DNA of 64,000 bases from NCBI RefSeq assembly GCF_002831585.1, contig NZ_CP025113.1, forward strand, positions 1,922,001-1,986,000, written 5' to 3'. Each line of letters opens with the position of its first letter. Position 1 is the first letter of the stretch. Source of the DNA: Bradyrhizobium sp. SK17. GTDB taxonomy: Bacteria; Pseudomonadota; Alphaproteobacteria; Rhizobiales; Xanthobacteraceae. The notes beneath the pieces were generated by a model that made no database searches, was not told the origin of the DNA, and was given only the letters and a program-made list of their open reading frames with translations. Position numbers and translations under genes: made by a program. Shown here one piece after another: positions 51,943-58,991 of this stretch.

Positions 51943-52617
51943 TCACCGCGTCGCCAAAGAGACCGCATAGACCCTCAATATCTCCGCCGCCAGCGAAACG
52001 CATGCTGAGATCGATCGTATCTCCGACCAGCGCGAGCACTCCCGATCAAAATCCCGCCATCTCTTCCGCGCAAACCCCTCACCAGAACGGATATATCTAA
52101 TTTCCCACTTGATATAGTCCGGAAAGTCTTGTGCCGCCAATTCCTTGAAAAGTGCCTGAATTTTCGGATGATCGTAATGATCAAGGGCAACAAGAGAATA
52201 GCGATAGTATATCGCTCCCGATAATGCGCCTTCGGGTAACAGGCCACTGCGGTACAGTTTCACCAGTTTTCTTATAAGCACGACATATTCATCGACATCG
52301 AGTTGATACATCGCATAGAGGGCGATCCGCCCGCCCTCCCTTCCTTCCGTTAGATAGCGAATGCAAAAATCGATGTTTTCTGGCGCGGCGGCCACAAGCT
52401 CTTCGAACGCGTCGCCGGACGGGGGATATTGGGGCGGTATGCGGTCAACAGCATCATCTCTTGTCGCCTGGGCGACTTTCTCGACATAGGCTTGATACTT
52501 GTCTTCATCGTGCGGCGCGCTTGCTTCGCTCCCGTTGGAGGCCGCGCTGGCGGCATTCAGACAGAGCGCGAACGCGCAGCCGAGCGACAGCACACAAGAC
52601 AGGATGAAGCGTCGCAT
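51943..52617 (-). CDS. Exported putative immunity protein for the amidase-like toxin
   Basis: 224 aa from ATG 52617, chosen for the signal peptide (MRRFILSCVLSLGCAFALCL, cleaving near NAASA); ATG 52632 would add five residues. The ATG is one base after the toxin stop, so translation is coupled. The mature part is helical and unfamiliar: DKYQAYVEKVAQATRDDAVD, FCIRYLTEGREGGRIALYAM, YIKWEIRYIRSGEGF. The first part of the gene is visibly AT-richer than nearby genes (for example about 38% GC in 52141-52200). A periplasmic address fits protection against a peptidoglycan-cleaving toxin. No family is recognised. Confidence 0.75.
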   Translation of the reverse strand: MRRFILSCVLSLGCAFALCLNAASAASNGSEASAPHDEDKYQAYVEKVAQATRDDAVDRIPPQYPPSGDAFEELVAAAPENIDFCIRYLTEGREGGRIALYAMYQLDVDEYVVLIRKLVKLYRSGLLPEGALSGAIYYRYSLVALDHYDHPKIQALFKELAAQDFPDYIKWEIRYIRSGEGFARKRWRDFDRECSRWSEIRSISACVSLAAEILRVYAVSLATR

Positions 52618-52618
52618 G

Positions 52619-53470
52619 TTATTGCCCGACATAGCGTCGATACAGTATCGGACCCTTGGCAGGGGCGCGCACTATAATGTCCTTTTTGGAGCCGCTTTCA
52701 ATCCTTTCGGGAGCCCCGTCGTAGGGAGGAGACCCGACGCCTATGAACGTGTTGTTCGGCCCCACGATCACGACATGCCCCGTCGCGTCGCTATAATCTC
52801 TCGGCTGCGCCGCCACATCTCCCGGCTGGGGCGACTCGTCGGGACCCAGGACGCGCCATCCGGGAATTGCATACGATGGATCTGCCCATTGTCCGGCGGT
52901 GGGCGGAAAATGCTTCCAGTACCAATGCCCATTCGGGAGACCGGGACTCGCGTCCGCGTCGGTCAGCATCTCATGGACGAACAAATTGCATTTGTTCTTG
53001 CCTTCAGGGAAATTCCCCTTTGCGACTTCGGTGGTCCATGCGGTTGAACCAATTTGAGCGTTAGCTCGATCGACGATTTTCTGACGTATGAGGTTTAGCT
53101 GATCATCAGTCAGAGGCTGCGTTGGTGTCGGATTTCCGCCGAAGGGGCTGGACTCGATCGACCAGCCTTGAGCCCAAGTCGGGTTGTTTGGATCGCTTCC
53201 TGCATAGCCGACGCCGGCGACGCCACCCGATCCGCTGGGGTTGCTGCCAGTCGCCGGCCCATTGACGCCGGGTTGACCGGCTCCTGTCGCAGACTGTTGC
53301 AATTGGGTTTGCGGCTGTGGCTGCGCCGGTTGAGTCGGTCTCGGCGACTGCTGAAACTGCGCCAGTTGAGTTACGCCATCCGCGACGAACGGATCGTGGT
53401 CAACGGGAACGAGCGAGTAGTCATCGAAGTCCGGCTGATGGTCCACCGGCACCAGAGAGTAGTCCGGCAT
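52619..53470 (-). CDS. NlpC/P60-like amidase toxin with duplicated N-terminal motif
   Basis: 283 aa from ATG 53470; an earlier ATG at 53476 adds two residues. The N-terminus is MPDYSLVPVDHQPDFDDYSL: the motif DYSLVPVDH occurs twice, at 3-11 and 17-25. Then comes a Q/P/G-rich linker (~35-115). The C-terminal domain has NKCNLFVHEML with C161 and a GHVVIVG strand with H232, the Cys/His pair and layout of NlpC/P60 or CHAP-type amidases. No signal peptide is seen, so export would need a specialised route. The gene downstream is an exported partner. Substrate, probably peptidoglycan stem peptide, is inferred. Confidence 0.78.
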   Translation of the reverse strand: MPDYSLVPVDHQPDFDDYSLVPVDHDPFVADGVTQLAQFQQSPRPTQPAQPQPQTQLQQSATGAGQPGVNGPATGSNPSGSGGVAGVGYAGSDPNNPTWAQGWSIESSPFGGNPTPTQPLTDDQLNLIRQKIVDRANAQIGSTAWTTEVAKGNFPEGKNKCNLFVHEMLTDADASPGLPNGHWYWKHFPPTAGQWADPSYAIPGWRVLGPDESPQPGDVAAQPRDYSDATGHVVIVGPNNTFIGVGSPPYDGAPERIESGSKKDIIVRAPAKGPILYRRYVGQ

Positions 53471-53510
53471 GATCATTACCTACAGATATTGCGGACAGCT
53501 TCGGGCGAGC
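53471..53510 (-). promoter_or_regulatory. Shared 40-nt toxin leader, copy 2
   Basis: On the plus strand GATCATTACCTACAGATATT followed by GCGGACAGCTTCGGGCGAGC, directly before the MPDYS start at 53470. One mismatch to 51592-51631. The sequences beyond both ends of the copies differ, so the match is limited to this 40-nt unit plus the first codons. The larger gap (53471-54025) also holds a terminator, the right-hand 40-bp repeat and a possible gene remnant. Confidence 0.75.
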
Positions 53511-53757
53511 CCGTGCGTGACCGCACCTTGCGGAGAGGGCTGGGTTGGCTTTGGATGTTTGAAGGCAAATGCTTGAAGGCAGAGTGCTTGAAGGCTGGCT
53601 TGCGCGATGGCGCGGAAGTGCCGCTGCCCATCGTCTTCGCTGGGCGCCCGTCTGTCGGCGGGAGCGGCCCTGGCTATCGGTCAGTTCAGCTCGTTGCGGT
53701 GGCCAATTCCGGTGCGCCCGGCAGCGTATTGGCCGACAGCGACCTGTCCGATTGAAA

Positions 53758-53788
53758 AAGCCCGCAGCGGATTTTCCGGTGCGGGCTT
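53758..53788. terminator. Bidirectional-type terminator hairpin
   Basis: AAGCCCGC (53758-53765) and GCGGGCTT (53781-53788) form an 8-bp stem. A-rich sequence on the left gives a T-run (TTTTTC) on the minus strand; TTAATTGTT follows on the plus strand. A plus-strand frame ends with TGA three bases before the stem (53753-53755), so it may mark the 3' end of a truncated gene. Confidence 0.65.
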
Positions 53789-53955
53789 AATTGTTGCGAT
53801 GATGAAAATGTATCGGTGAGTTGCCCGACGTGTCAATTGTTCGATGCGCAGAGCAGCTCGCAGGGCGCAATAGCGCGGCGGATTGCGCCGGCGTGCAGGT
53901 ATTTCGCCGACGCCAAATCTGCCGTAATTATTCGCCACAAGCCGTCAATCCCGCC

Positions 53956-53995
53956 TTCCGCTGCGGCGATGCATTCGCTAAAGCCAGCAGCGTTG
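53956..53995. repeat. 40-bp imperfect direct repeat, right copy
   Basis: TTCCGCTGCGGCGATGCATT continuing to GCGTTG, 37/40 identical to 50404-50443 in the same orientation. It lies 30 bases before the phosphomannomutase start. Candidate boundary of the toxin block. Confidence 0.75.
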
Positions 53996-54025
53996 TTCCT
54001 CCGCATTTCCACGAGGCCGTTTCTG

Positions 54026-55525
54026 ATGTTTCCGAAGCCGAAATCCGCGCTGGTCCCGAACACCTATGCCTTCGAGTCCGAGCCGATGGTGAAGCCGACC
54101 GGGTTTCGCGAATACGACGCGCGCTGGCTGTTCAACAAGGAAATCAACCTGATGGGCGTGCAGGCGCTGGGCATGGGGCTCGGCGCGCTGATCGCGGAGC
54201 TCGGCGTCAAGCAGGAGATCGTCACCGGGCACGACTTTCGCGGCTATTCCGCCTCGATCAAATATGCGCTGATCTCGGGCCTGATGGCGGCGGGCTGCAA
54301 GGTGCACGACATCGGGCTTGCGGTGACGCCGATGGCGTATTTCGCGCAGTTCGATCTCGACGTGCCCTGCGTCGCGATGGTCACCGCCTCGCACAACGAC
54401 AATGGCTGGACCGGCGTCAAGATGGGCGCCAACCGGCCGCTGACCTTCGGCCCCGACGAGATGACGCGGCTGAAAGAGATCGTGCTCAACGCCGCGTTTC
54501 ACAACAAAGCCCGCGGCTCCTACCAGTTTCACGAGAACTATCCGGCGCGCTACATCGCCGACCTCACCAATAGGCCCAAACTGAAGCGCAAGCTGAAGGT
54601 CGTGGCCGCCTGCGGCAACGGCACCGCGGGCGCGTTCGCGCCGCAGGTGCTGGAGGCGATCGGCTGCGAGGTGATCCCGCTCGACACCGAGCTCGATCAC
54701 ACCTTCCCGAAATACAATCCGAATCCGGAAGACATGGAGATGCTGCACGCGATCCGCGATGCGGTGCTGGCGCACAAGGCCGATGTCGGTCTCGGTTTCG
54801 ACGGCGACGGCGACCGCTGCGGCGTGGTCGACAACACCGGCGAGGAGATCTTTGCCGACAAGGTCGGCGTCATGCTGGCGCGCGACATGTCGGCGATCAA
54901 CGCCAACGCGCGGTTCGTCGTCGACGTGAAGTCGACCGGGCTGTTCGTGACCGATCCGGTGTTGCAGAAGCAGGGCGCCAACACCGTCTACTGGAAGACC
55001 GGCCATTCCTACATGAAGCGCCGCACCAACGAGCTCGGCGCGCTCGCCGGCTTCGAGAAGTCCGGGCATTTCTTCTTCAACAAGCCGTTCGGCCGTGGCT
55101 ATGACGACGGCCTGGTGTCGGCGATCGCGATCTGCGAGATGCTCGACCGCGCGCCCGGCAAGTCGATGGCCGACCTGAAGAACGCATTGCCGAAGACCTG
55201 GTCGTCGCCGACCATGTCGCCGCATTGCGCCGACGAGACCAAGTATGGCGTGGTCGATGCCGTGGTGAAGCACTTCGAGACGTTGCAGCAGAACGGCGGC
55301 AAGGTCGCGGGCCAGTCGATCCGCGATCTCGTCACCGTCAATGGCGTGCGCGTCACGGTCGAGGACGGCAGTTGGGGCCTGGTGCGCGCCTCCTCGAACA
55401 AGCCGGAGCTCGTCGTCGTGGTGGAAAGCCCGGTCAGCGAACAGCGCATGCGCGACATGTTCGAGGCGATGGATTCGGTGCTGCGCACCCATCCCGAGGT
55501 CGGCGAGTACAATCAGAAGATTTGA
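54026..55525 (+). CDS. Phosphomannomutase/phosphoglucomutase
   Basis: 499 aa from ATG 54026 (MFPKPKSALVPNTYAFESEP); the frame is open to 53816 but the extra part is low-complexity. Active-site serine S122 in VTASHNDNGW, metal loop DGDGDR at 259-264, substrate loop region FEKSGHFFFNKPFGRGYDDG, and phosphate-binding RASSNKPELVVVVESP near the C-terminus. It interconverts hexose-1- and -6-phosphates for polysaccharide precursors. Mannose- or glucose-specificity cannot be decided. It is a housekeeping gene at the edge of the toxin block. Confidence 0.9.
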   Translation: MFPKPKSALVPNTYAFESEPMVKPTGFREYDARWLFNKEINLMGVQALGMGLGALIAELGVKQEIVTGHDFRGYSASIKYALISGLMAAGCKVHDIGLAVTPMAYFAQFDLDVPCVAMVTASHNDNGWTGVKMGANRPLTFGPDEMTRLKEIVLNAAFHNKARGSYQFHENYPARYIADLTNRPKLKRKLKVVAACGNGTAGAFAPQVLEAIGCEVIPLDTELDHTFPKYNPNPEDMEMLHAIRDAVLAHKADVGLGFDGDGDRCGVVDNTGEEIFADKVGVMLARDMSAINANARFVVDVKSTGLFVTDPVLQKQGANTVYWKTGHSYMKRRTNELGALAGFEKSGHFFFNKPFGRGYDDGLVSAIAICEMLDRAPGKSMADLKNALPKTWSSPTMSPHCADETKYGVVDAVVKHFETLQQNGGKVAGQSIRDLVTVNGVRVTVEDGSWGLVRASSNKPELVVVVESPVSEQRMRDMFEAMDSVLRTHPEVGEYNQKI

Positions 55526-55550
55526 GGCGGCGCTCGCGCCCCAAGCAAAC

Positions 55551-55654
55551 CGTCATCGCCCGGCTCGACCGGGCGATCCAGTATTCCAGAGACGGATGTG
55601 ATTGAGCCGATAAGTCGCGGCGTACTGGATCGCCCGGTCACGCCGGGCGATGAC
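55551..55654. repeat. Palindromic intergenic repeat, family B
   Basis: CGTCATCGCCCGGCTCGACC and GGGCGATCCAGTATTCCAGA at the left; GCGTACTGGATCGCCCGGTC and ACGCCGGGCGATGACA at the right. It separates the convergent phosphomannomutase and Lrp genes. Confidence 0.9.
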
Positions 55655-55691
55655 ACTGAGGCCTGGGCGACGGCAGCGGAGCAGGCGCCGC

Positions 55692-56192
55692 CTACGCCGC
55701 CGGCACCGGCAGCGCGGTCACCGACTTGATCTTCTCCATCGCGAAGCGCGAGGTGACGTTCTTCAGCGGCACCGCACTGATCAGCTTCTTGTAGAACACG
55801 TCATAGGCCTGCATGTCGGCGACCACGACGCGCAGCATGTAGTCGACGTCGCCGGCCATCCGGTAGAACTCCATCACCTCGGGCATGGCGCTGACGGCGT
55901 CGGCGAATTTGCGCAGCCAGGCTTCCGAATGGTCGGCGCTCTCGACCGAGACGAACACCGAGATCCCGAGCCCGATCTTGTTCTGGTCGACCAGCGCCAC
56001 CCGGCGCAGGATCACGCCGTCGGCCTCGAGCCGCTGGATGCGCTTCCAGCATGGCGTCGACGACAGCCCGACGCGGTCGCCGATCTCGGCGACGGAGAGC
56101 GAGGCGTCCTCCTGCAACACGGTCAGGATCTTGCGATCGATCGCGTCGAGGCGGCGGTTGTTGTCATGAAGCTGAATGGCGACATCGGTCAT
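55692..56192 (-). CDS. Lrp/AsnC-family transcriptional regulator
   Basis: 166 aa from ATG 56192; upstream in-frame starts (ATG 56207, TTG 56219) are possible. N-terminal helix-turn-helix LDAIDRKILTVLQEDASLSV, AEIGDRVGLSSTPCWKRIQR, LEADGVILRRVALVDQNKIG. C-terminal RAM-type effector domain FVSVESADHSEAWLRKFADA, VMEFYRMAGDVDYMLRVVVA. Typical length. Likely amino-acid responsive. The PfkB gene lies upstream on the same strand, so the target is not indicated by a divergent partner. Confidence 0.9.
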   Translation of the reverse strand: MTDVAIQLHDNNRRLDAIDRKILTVLQEDASLSVAEIGDRVGLSSTPCWKRIQRLEADGVILRRVALVDQNKIGLGISVFVSVESADHSEAWLRKFADAVSAMPEVMEFYRMAGDVDYMLRVVVADMQAYDVFYKKLISAVPLKNVTSRFAMEKIKSVTALPVPAA

Positions 56193-56268
56193 AGAAGAAA
56201 GTTCCATATGAAGGTTCAATCTCCCTCATATAGAGAAAAATCTTCCAAATCAAGCGGGTCGTGACCGC

Positions 56269-57216
56269 TCAGGCCCGCCCGGCACCCGCGTGCTCACCCA
56301 AAAACGCTTCAACTTCAGTACGTTGCGGTGCGGCATAAGCGCCGCCGAAGCGGGTGCATTTCAGCGCCGCGGCGGCCGAAGCGAAGCGCAGCGCCTGCCG
56401 CAATTCCTGCTTTTCGGTGACGGCCAGCGCGAACGCCCCGTGGAAGACGTCGCCCGCCCCCAGCGTGTCGACGGTATGGACCGGGAAGGCCGGGCTCTCC
56501 TCGAGCTCGCCCTTCTCGTTGAGGAAGATCGTGCCCTTCGGGCCGCGGGTGCCGGCCAGGAACGAGGGCGTGAGCTTGGCGAGCTTTCGCAGCGCCTGGC
56601 CGTCGTCGGTGACGTCGGCGGTCTCCTGTAGCGGCTCGCTGGAGAACACCAGATGCGAGGAGGCGGTCAAGAGCCCTTCCCGCATCGACATCGCGCGGTC
56701 GACGTCGACCACGACCGGAATGCCGCGCCTGACGGCCTCGGCGCACAGCTCGGTGCAGAACGGCGCGCAACGGCTCTCGGTCAGGATCGCCGCGCAATCC
56801 TCCAGCAGCAGCTCGGTCGGCGGCAGCTTCACCTTCCAGAGCTCCGGATCGCGGAAGGTGACGATGGTGCGCTCGCCGGTGTCGTCGATCATGATCGCCG
56901 AGATCGGCGTCACCAGGTCAGGCATGTGGATCAGATGATTGGTCTCGATGCCTTCCTCGGCGAGCTTGTCGAAGATGAAGCGGCTCGAGGTTTCCCGCGA
57001 ATCGCCCATCGGTCCGCAGATCGAGGCGCGGCCGCCGAGCCGGACGATGCCGATCGCGGCGTTCAGCGCGTTGCCGCCGCAGATCTCGTCGAAATGGGTC
57101 GCATTCTCCTTGGAGCCGCGCGCCGGAACGCCGACCCGGAAGGTCAGGTCGCGCACCGGCAGGCCGATGCAGAGGATGCGGGGCGGGACTTTCGGGGCGC
57201 CGTCTTGAAAATTCAT
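56269..57216 (-). CDS. PfkB-family sugar kinase
   Basis: 315 aa from ATG 57216 (MNFQDGAPKVPPRILCIGLP). PfkB signature 1 region FDEICGGNALNAAIGIVRLG and signature 2 DTLGAGDVFHGAFALAVTEK with the catalytic aspartate in GAGD. Ribokinase fold with lid sequence AIMIDDTGERTIVTFRDPEL. The substrate is a sugar or nucleoside that cannot be told from sequence. Cytoplasmic. The next gene upstream, NudC, is on the same strand 79 bases away. Confidence 0.88.
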   Translation of the reverse strand: MNFQDGAPKVPPRILCIGLPVRDLTFRVGVPARGSKENATHFDEICGGNALNAAIGIVRLGGRASICGPMGDSRETSSRFIFDKLAEEGIETNHLIHMPDLVTPISAIMIDDTGERTIVTFRDPELWKVKLPPTELLLEDCAAILTESRCAPFCTELCAEAVRRGIPVVVDVDRAMSMREGLLTASSHLVFSSEPLQETADVTDDGQALRKLAKLTPSFLAGTRGPKGTIFLNEKGELEESPAFPVHTVDTLGAGDVFHGAFALAVTEKQELRQALRFASAAAALKCTRFGGAYAAPQRTEVEAFLGEHAGAGRA

Positions 57217-57295
57217 GCAGGGGTCCGTCGCAATGGTTCCGTCGGCTGGCTCAAGCTGTGTCCAGTCTAATGGGCAGAACGATGTCCGGTTCCCG

Positions 57296-58246
57296 CTATT
57301 GCTCCAACGGGTTTCGGTGATGCACCCAGCGGCCGAGCAGATGATGGGCAATCGCGAACGGATGCGGACCGGCGAGGCCGTCGGGATGCTGGCGCTTGAG
57401 CATCAGCGTCGCCTCGGCATGATCGAACCAGCGTGCATCCTCGAGCTCGGTGCGGTCGACCACGATCTCCTCGCTGGTCGCGCGCGCGGTGCAGCCGATC
57501 ATCAGCGATGACGGGTAGGGCCAGGGCTGCGTCATGTAGTAGTTGACGTCGGTGCAGCGGATGCCGCTCTCCTCGAAAATCTCGCGCCGGACCGCATCCT
57601 CGATGGTCTCGGCGGCCTCGACGAAGCCGGCGAGGCAGGAATACATGCCGGGCATGAACTGCTTCTGGCGGCCGAGCAGCACCTTGTCGCCATGGGTGAC
57701 CAGCATGATCACGACCGGGTCGGTGCGCGGAAAATGCTCGGCCTTGCAGCTCGGGCATTCGCGCTTCCAGCCGCCGTCGCGCATCGCCGTGCGGGTGCCG
57801 CAGTTCGGACAGAAGCCGTGGCGCTGGTGCCAGGTGACCATCGATTTCGCCATCGCGATCGCCGAGAGCTGCTCCGGCGGCACCACGCCCTGCATCGCCA
57901 TGCCGCGCAGTTCGGTGATCGCGACATCGCTGCGCCCGACCAGCTTCTCGGCGGCCTGCGGCGCGATCCCCATGCCGAAGATCGGCGCCGCATCGCGCAA
58001 GCCGAGGAAGATCGTGCCAGGGTTTGCACCATAGCTCCGGGCCTCTTCCAGCGAGAGCAGCGCGCGGGCCCCGCCGTCGTCCTGCTTCACCACCAGCGAG
58101 TCGCGATAGATCACATAGGCGCGTGCCTCGCGATGGCCCTCCAGCGCGAACAGTTTTTCGTCGCTGGTGCGCAGATGCGCGGCGCGGTCCAGTGCATGGG
58201 TGACGAAGGCCGGCTGGCCGAGCGGAAAGGAATCGGATGCTGACAT
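57296..58246 (-). CDS. nudC: NAD(+)/NADH pyrophosphatase NudC
   Basis: 316 aa. Zinc ribbon FCPNCGTRTAMRDGG and ECPSCKAEHFPRTDP with four cysteines; Nudix box GFVEAAETIEDAVRREIFEE-SG; NADH motif TQPWPYPSSLMIG, close to SQPWPFPxS of NudC. Cleaves NADH or the NAD cap of RNA to NMN plus AMP. The N-terminal domain (residues 1-115) is of the family type. The HIT gene lies 6 bases upstream on the same strand, so the two are probably one transcript. Confidence 0.93.
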   Translation of the reverse strand: MSASDSFPLGQPAFVTHALDRAAHLRTSDEKLFALEGHREARAYVIYRDSLVVKQDDGGARALLSLEEARSYGANPGTIFLGLRDAAPIFGMGIAPQAAEKLVGRSDVAITELRGMAMQGVVPPEQLSAIAMAKSMVTWHQRHGFCPNCGTRTAMRDGGWKRECPSCKAEHFPRTDPVVIMLVTHGDKVLLGRQKQFMPGMYSCLAGFVEAAETIEDAVRREIFEESGIRCTDVNYYMTQPWPYPSSLMIGCTARATSEEIVVDRTELEDARWFDHAEATLMLKRQHPDGLAGPHPFAIAHHLLGRWVHHRNPLEQ

Positions 58247-58252
58247 TGAAAT

Positions 58253-58672
58253 TCAACCCAACCAGATCTTGCGGCGAAGCGCGCTGATGAAATTCTGCAC
58301 TTCCTCGGCGTCATGCGCCAGCGGCGGCATCACGCCCCAAACGGGACGCGGCCATGCAGCGTCGCTGGTCCGGCGGGCGATGACATGGACATGAAGCTGC
58401 GGGACCAGATTGCCGAGCGCCGCGACATTCAGCTTGTCGCATTTGGTGATCTCTTTCAGCGCGCGCGAGACCCGGGTGATCTCGGTCATCAACTGGGCCT
58501 GCTCGACCTCGTCGAGGTCGATGATCTCGACCGCGCCGTCGCGCCGCGGCACCAGCAGCAGCCAGGGATAATTCGCATCCTTGATGACGAGCACCTTGCA
58601 CAGCGGCAGGTCGCCGATGTCGATGGTGTCTTTGTTGAGCTGCGAATGCAGCGACCAGTTGGAGGCGGGCAT
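58253..58672 (-). CDS. HIT-domain protein
   Basis: 139 aa from ATG 58672 (MPASNWSLHSQLNKDTIDIG); a TTG at 58681 would add three residues. The HIT core: YPWLLLVPRRDGAVEIIDLD, LNVAALGNLVPQLHVHVIAR with the HxHxH-like HVHV triad region, RRTSDAAWPRPVWG. A nucleotide hydrolase or transferase. It is 6 bases before nudC, a sensible pairing since both handle nucleotides. Confidence 0.88.
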   Translation of the reverse strand: MPASNWSLHSQLNKDTIDIGDLPLCKVLVIKDANYPWLLLVPRRDGAVEIIDLDEVEQAQLMTEITRVSRALKEITKCDKLNVAALGNLVPQLHVHVIARRTSDAAWPRPVWGVMPPLAHDAEEVQNFISALRRKIWLG

Positions 58673-58782
58673 GACCGGCAAATAATGCCTTTATGTGTTC
58701 CCGTACAAGCCCCACAAAGCCGGCCTTACAAAGCCGGGTCAGAGCGCTTGCTTTCCGGCGGTTTTGGCCCCAAATAGGGACC

Positions 58783-58889
58783 GGGAGATTGGCGGTGGAC
58801 GAGCCACTCGCCAACCGGGTCAGGTCCGGAAGGAAGCAGCCCTAACGAGGTCCGGATCGGGTCGCTCGTCAGTCTCCTACCTGTTTTTT
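58783..58889 (+). ncRNA. ffs: Signal recognition particle RNA (4.5S type)
   Basis: The conserved apical domain is present: GGTCAGGTCCGGAAGGAAGC then AGCCCTAACGAGG, flanked by pairing GGGAGATTGGCGG... and ...CAGTCTCC arms. A T-run (CTGTTTTTTCC) follows at 58881-58891 and ends the transcript. Length about 100 nt, the small bacterial SRP RNA without an Alu domain. Boundaries were set by the outer stem, so they are good to a few bases. Confidence 0.95.
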
Positions 58890-58991
58890 CCGAGCGAATC
58901 GCGCTGGAATGGCGGTCTCCGCGCCCGGCGCTCGATTTCGGCTCTCATCCGCACGCCGGCTGCAAGAGACCCCAAAGTTGCGGATCGACGC

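Noticed and set aside
51592..53510. The 40-nt leader copies as insertion-sequence ends
   Set aside because: They are in direct, not inverted, orientation, lack target duplications, and the enclosed genes encode no transposase.
53168..53755. 195-codon plus-strand frame
   Set aside because: Its first half is antisense to the amidase-like toxin. Only the tail before the terminator might be real, and that is reported as a possible remnant.
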